Shown: piece after piece, positions 34,972 through 43,534 of the stretch
Layout of the letters: each line of letters opens with the position of its first letter
How positions within the stretch are numbered: position 1 is the first letter of the stretch
Assembly: GCF_018343665.1 (NCBI RefSeq)
Contig: NZ_JAGYPM010000002.1
Location: 186,001 to 250,000 of the forward strand
DNA: 64,000 bases
Direction: 5' to 3'
Origin: Cytobacillus citreus
Lineage (GTDB): Bacteria; Bacillota; Bacilli; Bacillales; Cytobacillaceae
Program-made: the position numbers and the translations under genes
The notes under the pieces: generated by a model
What the model saw: the letters and a program-made list of their open reading frames with translations, nothing else
What the model was told of the DNA's origin: nothing
The model's database searches: none

Positions 34972-35316
34972 TCATTCATTCATCCCTTTTTCGACATTAG
35001 AGACATGCTTAAAGCCGTTTTCGATAAGAATTTCACTTGCCTGCGCGGAGCGATTTCCGCTTCTGCAAATGATTAAATAGTGCTGATCCTTATCAAGCTC
35101 ATCAATTCGGCCCTCTAATTCAGGGAGGGGGATTAATGTTGCTCCTGGAATATGCCCTTCATTAAACTCCTCTACTGAACGGACATCAATGACGTTAACT
35201 TTATTCCCATCAATTAATTGTTTTGCTTCCGCGATGCTTACATTTTCATAAGAAGCATTTGAACTGCATCCAGCTAGTAGACTAGCTATGAAAATGAACA
35301 AGAAAAACTTTTTCAT
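34972..35316 (-). CDS. Rhodanese-domain lipoprotein, C-terminus shifted by a 4-bp repeat
   Basis: A 114-residue exported protein. The signal peptide ends in lipobox LLAGC at Cys16. The single rhodanese domain has VNVIDVRSVEEFNEGHIPGA and the active-site loop CRSGNRSAQA with its catalytic Cys. The frame ends GMNE-stop, but rhodaneses normally continue with a Trp. The end is a tandem AATG run of three copies; with one copy fewer it would read on as WKYELE then stop. A slippage event probably trimmed six residues. I start at ATG 35316 after GGGGGAG. It lies 23 bp downstream of bshB2 and may share its transcript. Confidence 0.85.
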   Translation of the reverse strand: MKKFFLFIFIASLLAGCSSNASYENVSIAEAKQLIDGNKVNVIDVRSVEEFNEGHIPGATLIPLPELEGRIDELDKDQHYLIICRSGNRSAQASEILIENGFKHVSNVEKGMNE

Positions 35317-35339
35317 TGAACACTCCCCCGAGCTTTTAC

Positions 35340-36005
35340 TTAGAACGGATAGGACCAAAATCTTTCATAATGAAACCGTGCTATTACTTCAGGGTCTTGA
35401 TTCTTTAAATTTATCGCGGTCTGACTTACCATAAGCTGCGTTTGGGATACATGCGCTTTAATTGCAGCAAGTTTTTGATCGGCATAAGCAGCGACATGAT
35501 TGACAATATCTGCTTGGCCAATTTCTTCCTCACAGTTATGGGAAAAGGCGACACAATGAACCTTTGGCCGGTTTTCTGCCGGCATCTCTTTGACAGCTCG
35601 AATCACGGCCGCACCGCAGGCATCATGGTCAGGATGCACGGAGTAGCCAGGGTAGAATGTAATAACTAAGGAAGGATTCACATCCTTAATGATGGCGCCC
35701 ATATGGCTAGCTAATACTTTCTCATTCTCAAATTCCACTGTTTTATCACGATAGCCAAGCATTCTTAAATCAGTAATTCCGAGGATATTCGCTGCATCCT
35801 GTAATTCCTTTTTGCGAATATGGGGTAATGACTCCCTTGTAGCAAAAGGAGGATTTCCCATATTTCGTCCCATTTCTCCCAACGTCAAACAGGCATAGGT
35901 TACAGGTGTCCCGTTTTGGGTATAGGAAGCAATTGTTCCTGACACGCCAAATGCCTCATCATCGGGATGAGGGAATACAACAAGAACATGTCTTTCTTTT
36001 TCCAT
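35340..36005 (-). CDS. bshB2: Bacillithiol biosynthesis deacetylase BshB2
   Basis: A 221-residue LmbE-like zinc deacetylase. The zinc motif PHPDDEAFGVSG lies near residues 12-23, and the second His pair is SVHPDHDACG. It removes acetate from GlcNAc-malate in bacillithiol synthesis. The neighbouring YojF-family gene upstream mirrors the yojF-yojG (bshB2) pair of B. subtilis, which supports BshB2 rather than BshB1. Confidence 0.92.
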   Translation of the reverse strand: MEKERHVLVVFPHPDDEAFGVSGTIASYTQNGTPVTYACLTLGEMGRNMGNPPFATRESLPHIRKKELQDAANILGITDLRMLGYRDKTVEFENEKVLASHMGAIIKDVNPSLVITFYPGYSVHPDHDACGAAVIRAVKEMPAENRPKVHCVAFSHNCEEEIGQADIVNHVAAYADQKLAAIKAHVSQTQLMVSQTAINLKNQDPEVIARFHYERFWSYPF

Positions 36006-36024
36006 GTGGTGTACTCCTTTCCAT

Positions 36025-36150
36025 GATAAAGTGAAACTTCCAACAGTGGGGGGGTACTTTCATCCCCCACTTAGGTTTCTTTGATTCTCCCGCAATCTTG
36101 AAGTGGGGGTCTTACTGCCCGTTAATCTGCGATAAATGGATTTCGGATTC
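36025..36150. repeat. Short dispersed repeat, family D copy 1
   Basis: AAAGTGAAACTTCCAACAGT and GGGGTCTTACTGCCCGTTAA near 36031 and 36106 recur in compact form at 50175-50224. The CCCCCAC/GTGGGGG arms give hairpin potential. It lies between bshB2 and yojF. Confidence 0.65.
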
Positions 36151-36211
36151 TTTAGAATCCTATCGAATAAGGAAAATTGGCGAAATTATTGCCAATCTTA
36201 CCTTTTACTTT

Positions 36212-36556
36212 TTAGAAGGGTGTTTCGCTAAGTTGTAGGGCAACAGCAAGCTTGCCTTCGAAATCATGTCCAGCTAAAAGGAGATGACCCTGTTCATCGA
36301 TTTCAAAATGTGTAATGCCCTCTGCGTATACCCAGCCAAAGCTCATTTTGAGCCCTACTCGATAAGGACCTTTTCCTGTTATTTTTCCGTGCTCATATTG
36401 TAGGAGGGCATTCCGAATATAGGCGCCAGAAGAGAAAAAAGTCTTATCGAAATGGGAAGCATATGCTCCATTTGTTGTTTCTAGATGAATATACACATCT
36501 TTTTTTGCCAGGCGGTCAATTTCTTTTTGGACTTGCTCAAAGATAACCGGTTCCAT
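36212..36556 (-). CDS. yojF: YojF family protein (DUF1806)
   Basis: A 114-residue protein. Recognised by GAYASHFDKTFFSSGAYIRN, KMSFGWVYAEGITHFEID and LLLAGHDFEGKLAVALQLS, which I match to YojF. It lies immediately upstream of bshB2 in the same direction, as in B. subtilis, hinting at a role linked to bacillithiol, though none is proven to my knowledge. GGAGG precedes ATG 36556. A family D repeat separates it from bshB2. Confidence 0.82.
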   Translation of the reverse strand: MEPVIFEQVQKEIDRLAKKDVYIHLETTNGAYASHFDKTFFSSGAYIRNALLQYEHGKITGKGPYRVGLKMSFGWVYAEGITHFEIDEQGHLLLAGHDFEGKLAVALQLSETPF

Positions 36557-36680
36557 TATGGGCCTCCTTTCCATGCTTTATCAAATCTAAATTAATATAT
36601 GAATCAAGCTTCTAAAAATTGTTCATCAATTACCCATATATTTTACTAAATAAAAGCCGTAAATGCGAAACTAATGCTTA

Positions 36681-36706
36681 AAAAAACAGAGCTCAAAGGC
36701 TCTGTT
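36681..36706 (-). terminator. Terminator of pdxK
   Basis: AACAGAGC pairs with GCTCTGTT, followed by T's on the minus strand. Confidence 0.8.
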
Positions 36707-36741
36707 CATAGATTTATCGCAGATTCGTATTATGAAGTAAC

Positions 36742-37569
36742 TTATTCTGATTCCAAACGTCCCTCACCAAATTTGCGGTGAGCACAATGCATAGTCGGCC
36801 CAACAAATTGGTTTAATTTAAAGCCATGGTTGATGGCAGCTGTAATGAATTCTTTTGCGGTTTGAACAGCTTCCACGACAGATTTGCCTTTTGCAAGCTC
36901 TGCTGTAACGGCAGATGAGTATGTGCAGCCAGCACCATGTGTATAAGTTGTATTAACGCGTTCGCTTTCGTATAGCTTGAATTCCTTGCCATCGAATAGA
37001 AGGTCAACTGCTTTCTCATGCTCCAATTTGCTGCCGCCTTTTATTAACACATATTTTGCGCCAAGCTCATGAATTTTGACAGCTGCTTCCTTCATATCAT
37101 CAACGGTTTTAATTGGACCTGTTTTCGCTAATTGCCAAGCTTCAAAGAGGTTTGGTGTGACAACAGTTGCACGAGGAACAAGGATTTCTCTTAATGCATC
37201 TGCTGTTTCAGGATGAAGGACCTCATCCTCTCCTTTACAAACCAAAACAGGGTCAATGACGACACGGTCTAATTTATTTTCATCAATTGTTTTTGCAGCA
37301 AGCTCAATAATTTCTACGGAACCTAGCATGCCTGTTTTCATCGCATCAATGCCAGTTGATAAAATGGTTTCCAATTGAGCTTTTAGTGTATCGATGGCAA
37401 TTGGAAATACATTATGACCCCAATTATTTTTCGGATCCATTGTTACGATTGTAGTTAGTGCGGTCATTCCATATACGCCAAGCTCTTGGAATGTTTTAAG
37501 GTCAGCCTGAATTCCAGCTCCTCCGCTTGTATCTGAGCCCGCGATTGTTAAGACTTTTTTCAACGACAT
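36742..37569 (-). CDS. pdxK: Pyridoxine/pyridoxal kinase of the ThiD-like ribokinase family
   Basis: A 275-residue ribokinase-fold enzyme. Motifs are TIAGSDTSGGAGIQADLKTF at the N-terminus, DAMKTGML and VIDPVLVCKGEDEVL in the middle, and the anion-hole and catalytic base TYTHGAGCTYSSAVTAELAKG near residues 205-225. The details (MDPKNNWGHNVFPI, PTMHCAHRK) resemble B. subtilis PdxK more than ThiD. It phosphorylates pyridoxine or pyridoxal for PLP salvage. I start at ATG 37569 after GGGAGG; the longer frame upstream lacks a ribosome site. Monocistronic. Confidence 0.9.
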   Translation of the reverse strand: MSLKKVLTIAGSDTSGGAGIQADLKTFQELGVYGMTALTTIVTMDPKNNWGHNVFPIAIDTLKAQLETILSTGIDAMKTGMLGSVEIIELAAKTIDENKLDRVVIDPVLVCKGEDEVLHPETADALREILVPRATVVTPNLFEAWQLAKTGPIKTVDDMKEAAVKIHELGAKYVLIKGGSKLEHEKAVDLLFDGKEFKLYESERVNTTYTHGAGCTYSSAVTAELAKGKSVVEAVQTAKEFITAAINHGFKLNQFVGPTMHCAHRKFGEGRLESE

Positions 37570-37716
37570 GTGCAAATTCCTCCCTGAAGTTTTGCTTCCT
37601 AAAGATAAGGTTAATCTTTTTCTAATTATAGCAATAATCACTTTGGGGAGAAACTTTAAAATAAGATTCTTTAATTTCCAGTTGATTTTCTCTATGATAA
37701 TGATAGGTGATGAAAA

Positions 37717-38388
37717 ATGAGGAGAATTCTATACATAGAAGATGATTTAGAGATTGGTAGCTGGGTAAAGGAAGATTTAGAGCATAGAGGTTTTGAGATT
37801 CAATGGTTAAAATCAGGTGATGGATCTGAAAAAATCGTAGCTAATCATGACCTTGTCATACTAGATGTGATGCTTCCTGGCCTTGATGGCTTTACAGTAG
37901 GTCAGCGGTTAAAAAAGGAGGCGCCTCAAATCCCGATACTAATGCTATCAGCCCGTACAGCTGTAGATGATAAGCTGCAAGGGTTACAATTTGCTGATGA
38001 CTATTTAACAAAACCCTTCCATCCAGACGAATTGGCTGCAAGGATTGAGGTATTGCTTAGAAGATCAGGTCTATCACTTTCAAATGAGCTGCATCTTGGT
38101 CATATTCAAGTTAATCTTTCCGAAAATACGTTTATCGATCAGCGTACAGGAGAGGAAATTATTTTGACGGGCAAGCAATACCAGATATTCATGCACTTCC
38201 TCCGTCATCCGAACCAAATTTTAACGAAGGAACAAATCTATGAGTCAGTATGGGGTGAGCCTTATCTAGAAGGCGATAAAACACTGATGGTTCATATTCG
38301 CTATCTCCGTGAGAAAATAGAAATAAACCCAGGTACTCCTGAAATAATCGAAACCATTAGGGGAATTGGCTACAGGGTGAAGCAATGA
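37717..38388 (+). CDS. OmpR-family response regulator
   Basis: A 223-residue regulator. The receiver has acidic pocket EDD (8-10), phosphoacceptor Asp50 in VILDVMLPGLDG and Lys in LTKPF. The winged-helix output ends EIIETIRGIGYRVKQ. AGGTGATG precedes ATG 37717. It overlaps the histidine kinase gene by 4 bp (ATGA), so they form a cognate pair. The ABC exporter genes downstream are the likely target. Confidence 0.93.
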   Translation: MRRILYIEDDLEIGSWVKEDLEHRGFEIQWLKSGDGSEKIVANHDLVILDVMLPGLDGFTVGQRLKKEAPQIPILMLSARTAVDDKLQGLQFADDYLTKPFHPDELAARIEVLLRRSGLSLSNELHLGHIQVNLSENTFIDQRTGEEIILTGKQYQIFMHFLRHPNQILTKEQIYESVWGEPYLEGDKTLMVHIRYLREKIEINPGTPEIIETIRGIGYRVKQ

Positions 38389-39743
38389 AATTGAAAAACT
38401 CTTTATTGAACCAATATTTATTAATTATATTTCTAGCCATTATAATTTTGCCAATTTCCTTTTTCCTTATTTCAATTTTATTTTACACTCAATTTAGTGG
38501 TACAGAGGAACCGAATAAATATCAAAATGGTATCGATTTAGAATCGATGTGGCAAGCAGAAGCACAAAGCTTAACAGGTGCTACAGACGAGCAAATAGCT
38601 GAAAGATTAAAGCAGCTTCAAACAGAATATTCTGAAGCAACAATGTATTGGGTGGATGAAACAGGGCAAACGAAATATAAGCTGCCGGAAAATGCAACTG
38701 TTCCGTCGTCATGGTCACCATCTCATACTATAGATTTTATGAAAAAAAACCGGGGGTCAAGCGTTGACCCTTTTACAGTAGTAGCATTAATTGGCGAGCA
38801 AAAAGAAGAAGGCTTTATGGTTATGCAGGTACCTCGGTCTGCAATGGAAACAACAGGGAATAGTTTAGCTGATAAGTATAATTATTGGATTATGCCTTCA
38901 GTTGCGGTCGTATTAACGATCTTTATTTTCATCTCATGGATATTCTTTTCTAGAATTAGGAAGCGTTTATTGAGGTTGAGGCAGGCCATGTCAAGTCCAG
39001 CGGAAAACGGTATTCCTGATCAAATTAGTGTTTTCAAAAAAGATGAAATTGGCCAATTGGAAATAGAATTTAATGAAATGATTCATCAGCTTGAAAGCAG
39101 CCGTCTCCGTGAAAAAGAAGAAGAGACGCTAAGGAGACAGCTAATTGCAAATTTATCACATGATTTAAGAACACCGCTAACGACTATAAGAGGCCATGCT
39201 TTTAGTTTGAAAAAAGAAGCGTTAAGTGAAAAGGGGAAGGAATCTCTCGATTTAATCGATAGTAAAATAAATTATCTTGGTCAATTAATAGAAAATCTAC
39301 TTTCCTATACCTTACTTACTTCGGGAAAGTATCCATACAATCCGAAGAAAACAGATATCGTCCGGCTAGTGAAGACCTCCTTTGCGGCATGGTATCCGGT
39401 GTTTGAAAATAGGGGCTTTCAGATGGATGTTGAATTTCCAGAAAAAACCTTTCGTTGGGACATCGATTCACAATGGATGGAACGTATACTCGATAACTTT
39501 TTTCAAAATATCAACCGTCATGCAATGGAAGGTAAGTATATTGGTGTAAAGGTAGACGTGGTGCAGGAGCAAATCATTATTGCCGACCACGGACCAGGAA
39601 TGAGCGGGAAATCGGCAGGAAAAGGAGCAGGAATTGGACTCTCCATTGTTTCTCTCATGTTAAAAGATATGAAGCTCCATTGGGATATTCAAACTGGAGA
39701 AACCGGAACCATTATTCGAATAAGTAGGAAAGAACAAAGCTGA
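38385..39743 (+). CDS. Membrane sensor histidine kinase
   Basis: A 452-residue kinase. Helix 1 (residues 10-35) and helix 2 (about 168-190) enclose a roughly 130-residue extracellular sensor with PAS-like character. HAMP follows, then H-box NLSHDLRTPLTTIRGHAFSL, then HATPase with N-box DNFFQNINRHAME, G1 DHGPGMSG and G2 GAGIGLSIVSLML. The cognate regulator overlaps upstream. It is probably a cell-envelope or peptide-stress sensor, given the ABC-2 genes that follow after a 237-bp repeat insertion. Confidence 0.92.
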   Translation: MKLKNSLLNQYLLIIFLAIIILPISFFLISILFYTQFSGTEEPNKYQNGIDLESMWQAEAQSLTGATDEQIAERLKQLQTEYSEATMYWVDETGQTKYKLPENATVPSSWSPSHTIDFMKKNRGSSVDPFTVVALIGEQKEEGFMVMQVPRSAMETTGNSLADKYNYWIMPSVAVVLTIFIFISWIFFSRIRKRLLRLRQAMSSPAENGIPDQISVFKKDEIGQLEIEFNEMIHQLESSRLREKEEETLRRQLIANLSHDLRTPLTTIRGHAFSLKKEALSEKGKESLDLIDSKINYLGQLIENLLSYTLLTSGKYPYNPKKTDIVRLVKTSFAAWYPVFENRGFQMDVEFPEKTFRWDIDSQWMERILDNFFQNINRHAMEGKYIGVKVDVVQEQIIIADHGPGMSGKSAGKGAGIGLSIVSLMLKDMKLHWDIQTGETGTIIRISRKEQS

Positions 39744-39773
39744 CGCTGTCGGCTTTTTTTTCTTTTTTGGCTG

Positions 39774-40010
39774 TGTTAAAGCTCAGTGTTGATAATGCTA
39801 TTTTGTTGTTGATTGGAGCGGAAGGCGCGAGATCCTCGAAAATGCATTCGCATTTCCTTCGTGCGGTGGTTATTCGGGGAAGATTATTCAATGTCCTACG
39901 GGAGAAGCGAGTCAAAGGGAGACCCCGCAGGAGCGATAGCGACGAGGAGGCTTCCGGACCGCCCGTGATCGCTAAGTGCCTGCAGCGGAAATCAACAGGG
40001 AAGTTTAACA
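39774..40010. repeat. Dispersed MITE-like repeat, family A copy 3 (best-preserved ends)
   Basis: 237 bp starting TGTTAAA and ending TTTAACA. Its inner flanks GTTGATTGGAGCGG and GCGGAAATCAAC are also inverted matches, so the element has imperfect terminal inverted repeats and no protein. It sits between the histidine kinase and its probable ABC target operon, and the open frames across it are incidental. Confidence 0.85.
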
Positions 40011-40095
40011 TAGACTCTTTTTTAAACGAATTTTAAACTTCATCCACCCTTCTTTTTAACCAAGGCTGGTTATGATGGTAATCGAGGTGATAAGG

Positions 40096-41010
40096 ATGAG
40101 TGAATTTATTATTGAAACAAATAAATTAACGAAAAAATTTAAGAATCGGTATGCAGTGGAAAGTGTGAACCTTCAAATTAAGAAGGGTGAAATTTACGGA
40201 TTTCTAGGACCGAACGGAGCTGGAAAAACGACAACGATCCGCATGCTTCTCGGACTAGCGAAGCCTACATATGGTTCCATTCAAATTTTTGGAAAGGATA
40301 TGAAAAAAGAAAAGCTTACAGTATTAAAGAAAGTGGGTTCATTAGTCGAATATCCTTCCTATTATGGCCATTTAACGGCGTATGAGAACCTAGAAGCGAT
40401 TCGTATTTTACTGGACGCTCCGAAATCAAGGATAGATGAAGTTCTTTCTATTGTCAGATTGTCTAATGATGCAAAGAGACCAGTTAAAGGCTTTTCCCTC
40501 GGAATGAAGCAAAGATTAGGGATTGCGGCAGCATTATTAGGAAAACCGGAATTGCTGATTTTAGATGAGCCGACAAATGGCCTTGATCCATCAGGTATTC
40601 TTGAAATTAGAGAATTGATTAAAAGCATGCCTAAGGAACATGGCATTACGATTCTAGTTTCGAGCCATTTACTTTCCGAAATGGATCAAATGGCGACCCA
40701 GGTAGGAATTATTACAAAGGGGAAAATGATTTTTCAAGATTCCATTGAAACTTTAAGGCAAAGGTCGAAAAGCAAAATTGCTATTAAAGTGAATGAAACT
40801 GAACAAGCATGGAGAATGCTTCTTTCAAAAGGCATCCAAGCAGAGATGGAGAATAAGCAGATCTATTTGCCGCATTCCTCAGATGAAGCTATCTCCACTG
40901 TTGTTGAGGAGCTTATTCATAACCGTTTCTCCGTATTTCGAGTTCAGGAGGAGAAAAAATCATTGGAAGATATTTTCCTAGAGTTAACAAGCGGGGAGGG
41001 GAGTCTTTAA
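40096..41010 (+). CDS. ABC transporter ATP-binding protein (bacitracin/lantibiotic-immunity type)
   Basis: A 304-residue ATPase with Walker A GPNGAGKTT, signature FSLGMKQRLGIAAALLG, Walker B LLILDEPTNGLD and H-loop SSHLLSEMDQMA. The C-terminal 85 residues form the extension seen in BcrA/NisF/SpaF-type subunits. I start at ATG 40096 after GAGGTGAT; two upstream in-frame starts lack one. The stop codon overlaps the ATG of the next permease. Substrate probably an antimicrobial peptide (inferred). Confidence 0.92.
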   Translation: MSEFIIETNKLTKKFKNRYAVESVNLQIKKGEIYGFLGPNGAGKTTTIRMLLGLAKPTYGSIQIFGKDMKKEKLTVLKKVGSLVEYPSYYGHLTAYENLEAIRILLDAPKSRIDEVLSIVRLSNDAKRPVKGFSLGMKQRLGIAAALLGKPELLILDEPTNGLDPSGILEIRELIKSMPKEHGITILVSSHLLSEMDQMATQVGIITKGKMIFQDSIETLRQRSKSKIAIKVNETEQAWRMLLSKGIQAEMENKQIYLPHSSDEAISTVVEELIHNRFSVFRVQEEKKSLEDIFLELTSGEGSL

Positions 41011-41720
41011 TGTTAAAGACCTTCGCTTCCGATTTGATAAAAATAAAACGAAAAATGATCTGGTTTTTAATTTTCCTTGGGCCTTTTGGAGTCGTGGCAT
41101 TAGAAGCAGTCAACTTTGGTCTTCGCTACGACTATTTAACGAAGCTCTATGCAGACGATTTGTGGGGAGGGCTAATTGGTGAGGCTCGTTATTTAGCCAT
41201 TCCAGCTCTCATGCTCGGATTAACGATCATTGCATCGATGATTGCCGGCATCGAACATCAAACGAATTCGTGGAAGCAGCTGTTAGCTTTGCCTATATCG
41301 AAGCTAAGAGTTTTTACAGGTAAATTTGCTTTAGCGGCCGTTTTACTTTTTGCATCAAGCACGCTGCTCTTCATAGGAATCATTATTTTAGGTATTATTC
41401 TGAAATTCGGGACGGAGATTCCTTTTCTTTCCCTGCTAAAAATGGCTTACTTCCCTTATTTGGCGGCCATGCCCTTCGTTGCTTTCCATATGTGGTTGTC
41501 CATTACAATGAAAAACCAAGCCATTCCATTGGTCGTAGGAATTGTTGGCACGATTTTATCGATGATGTCCTTTAACTTCCCAGATTGGTTCCCTTGGAAA
41601 TGGCCATCTTTGGAAAATGGCTGGGGTGACCCGATTTATTCAGTATTTGCTGGATTGGGCTTAGGGCTAATTATCTACTTAATGGGCAGTATTGATTTTG
41701 GCAGAAAGGATGTGCAATAG
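41010..41720 (+). CDS. ABC-2 permease, lantibiotic-immunity type, subunit 1
   Basis: A 236-residue protein with six helices, starting MLKTFASDLIKIKRKMIWFL. This is the basic amphipathic helix plus first membrane span of the SpaE/MutE-type permeases. GIEHQTNSWKQLLALPISKLR is the characteristic cytoplasmic loop. Its ATG shares bases with the ATPase stop. The next permease starts 1 bp after its stop and is about the same size, giving an FEG-like set. Confidence 0.88.
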   Translation: MLKTFASDLIKIKRKMIWFLIFLGPFGVVALEAVNFGLRYDYLTKLYADDLWGGLIGEARYLAIPALMLGLTIIASMIAGIEHQTNSWKQLLALPISKLRVFTGKFALAAVLLFASSTLLFIGIIILGIILKFGTEIPFLSLLKMAYFPYLAAMPFVAFHMWLSITMKNQAIPLVVGIVGTILSMMSFNFPDWFPWKWPSLENGWGDPIYSVFAGLGLGLIIYLMGSIDFGRKDVQ

Positions 41721-41721
41721 C

Positions 41722-42447
41722 ATGGGGAAAGTGTTGCGATCAGAATTTTTAAAGCTAAGGAAATCATCTATATGGCTGTTAATATTTATTAGCCCGGTGT
41801 TAGCCACTTTAGCGGGCTTAGGGCAATCGGTTGAAGATACCCCTTATAAATGGGAGATAACCTTAAGTGCCATGTCTTTTTTACATGCGTTATTATTTTT
41901 CCCTTTGTTAACCGGTGTTTTTTCAGCATTTGTTTGTCGTTATGAACATCTTGGAGGCGGTTGGAAGCAGCTTCTAGCTATGCCAGTTTCACGCAGCAAT
42001 GTTTATATCGCGAAATTCCTTATTGTGATCAGCTTACTTGCCATCACACAGGTTTTGTTTGCCGGAGGGTTAGTACTTGTCGGGCAGCTAAAAGGATTCG
42101 AGGGGGCATTGCCTTGGAAAATGATCTTAACAAGTGCAATTGGGGGCTGGATTGCAAGTCTTCCTCTTGTAGCACTGCAGCTATTTGTCTCCGTTGCTTG
42201 GTCGAGCTTTGCTGCCCCTCTTGCGATCAATGTCGTTTTTACACTGCCCAATATTTTGGTTGTGAATTCAGAGCAATTTGGACCTTACTATCCGTGGGCA
42301 CAGCCTTTTTTAGCTATGATGCCAACAACGGAGGAAAGCTTCGGTGCATTGAATGTGCCAATGGAAACTCTGATGATTGTTATTCTCGGAAGTCTAGTTC
42401 TGTTTTTTCTATCAGGCTTCACCTATTTTCAAAGGAAAGAAATTTAG
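41722..42447 (+). CDS. ABC-2 permease, lantibiotic-immunity type, subunit 2
   Basis: A 241-residue paralogue of the preceding permease. It starts MGKVLRSEFLKLRKSSIWLL and has the matching loop YEHLGGGWKQLLAMPVSRSN. ATG 41722 lies 11 bp after AAAGGA and directly follows the stop of subunit 1. The operon ends here; the next gene is convergent. Confidence 0.88.
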   Translation: MGKVLRSEFLKLRKSSIWLLIFISPVLATLAGLGQSVEDTPYKWEITLSAMSFLHALLFFPLLTGVFSAFVCRYEHLGGGWKQLLAMPVSRSNVYIAKFLIVISLLAITQVLFAGGLVLVGQLKGFEGALPWKMILTSAIGGWIASLPLVALQLFVSVAWSSFAAPLAINVVFTLPNILVVNSEQFGPYYPWAQPFLAMMPTTEESFGALNVPMETLMIVILGSLVLFFLSGFTYFQRKEI

Positions 42448-42481
42448 CATCCTTCTACTTTTTGGAGGATGTTTTCTTTAT

Positions 42482-43171
42482 TTATGTCGTAAACTTGTAC
42501 CCAATGCCTCTGACCGTTTGGATAAAGGGATACTCTGAATATTGGGCAATTTTCTCGCGCAAATTTTTAATATGAACATCAACGGTTCGTTCATTAATCA
42601 ATTTTTCTTCGTTTTTATAAACGAGTGTGATCAATTGTTCTCTTGAGAATACTTGATCAGGATGAGTCATAAATTGATAAAGCAATTTGTATTCAAAAAG
42701 GGTTAAATCAAGTACAGCATCCTCGAATTTGGCCATACCGACAATCGGCTTTAGAGTCAATCCTCGATAGCTTATTTTGCTACATCTGTTCGCCGTTCTT
42801 CTTAATACTGTTTCGACTCTTGCTGTTAATTCGTCAAGACTGAAAGGTTTTGCCATATAATCATCCGCACCTAATTTCAATCCTTCCACTTTGTCCTTTT
42901 CAGTATGGATGGCGGAGAGCATAATAATAGGTACATTGCTTTTTAAATCTTGACGAAGCCAGGAGCAAATCTCTTTGCCGTTTATACCAGGAAGCATAAT
43001 ATCTAAAATGATAAAGCAAGGGTCGTATTTTAAATATTGTTCCTTTGCCTCAAATCCATCTGCTGCTTCTAAAACCTCAAATCCAATTTTTGTTAAAGCC
43101 ATTTTTATTAATCTTCTGATCCGTTCCTCGTCCTCTACGATAAGGACCGTTTTTCCTCTAAGCTTTTCCAT
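42482..43171 (-). CDS. Orphan OmpR-family response regulator
   Basis: A 229-residue regulator. The receiver has EDE (13-15), phosphoacceptor Asp57 in FIILDIMLPGING and Lys in MAKPF, and the output domain ends FIQTVRGIGYKFTT. ATG 43171 follows AAGGAATGTG. No histidine kinase gene adjoins it in either direction, so its partner is elsewhere or absent. It lies between the ABC system and the cytochrome c gene. Confidence 0.9.
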   Translation of the reverse strand: MEKLRGKTVLIVEDEERIRRLIKMALTKIGFEVLEAADGFEAKEQYLKYDPCFIILDIMLPGINGKEICSWLRQDLKSNVPIIMLSAIHTEKDKVEGLKLGADDYMAKPFSLDELTARVETVLRRTANRCSKISYRGLTLKPIVGMAKFEDAVLDLTLFEYKLLYQFMTHPDQVFSREQLITLVYKNEEKLINERTVDVHIKNLREKIAQYSEYPFIQTVRGIGYKFTT

Positions 43172-43268
43172 CAAAAGATCACATTCCTTTGTAGATTTTT
43201 TAAGATCAATCATTTCTATTATATAGAAAATACTTCCTTGTTTGGGTTATATCCTGAAACTAAAATGC

Positions 43269-43290
43269 AAAAACCCGGATAAAACCGGGC
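43269..43290 (-). terminator. Terminator for the leftward cytochrome c transcript
   Basis: CCCGG/CCGGG stem, followed on the minus strand by TTTTTG. It lies beyond the family C repeat. Confidence 0.65.
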
Positions 43291-43354
43291 TCTAGTTAAA
43301 CATATCCTTTTTACTTAAAGATAAGAAAGTATAACTTTTCTCGAGTTAGAGAAT

Positions 43355-43534
43355 TGTCTAGCTCCAGCGCCTACCCCCTCGAGGTCATAAGCCAGTCCGC
43401 CAAGAAGGTTAAAGAACAACCTTCCTGTCGGCCTGTCTTATGCTTGTCGGGGGTGAGCATAAAGGAAAGCTTCACGAATAGACATCGCAGGAACAATCTG
43501 TTCTTTGATTGTTCCGAAGGCGCTTGCGCTTTTC
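43355..43534. repeat. Dispersed repeat, family C copy 2
   Basis: Starts GTCTAGCTCCAGCGCCTACC and ends GGCGCTTGCGCTTTTC directly against the cytochrome c stop codon. It is nearly identical over long stretches to 31296-31537 but lacks the GACGTACAGGACGTACGAG part. Confidence 0.85.

Noticed and set aside
39712-40036. Small Arg-rich proteins near 39.7-40.0 kb and 1.8-2.0 kb
   Set aside because: They are translations of the family A repeat. The shared peptide (such as FSRRTLNNL) comes from the DNA repeat, and no start signals are present.
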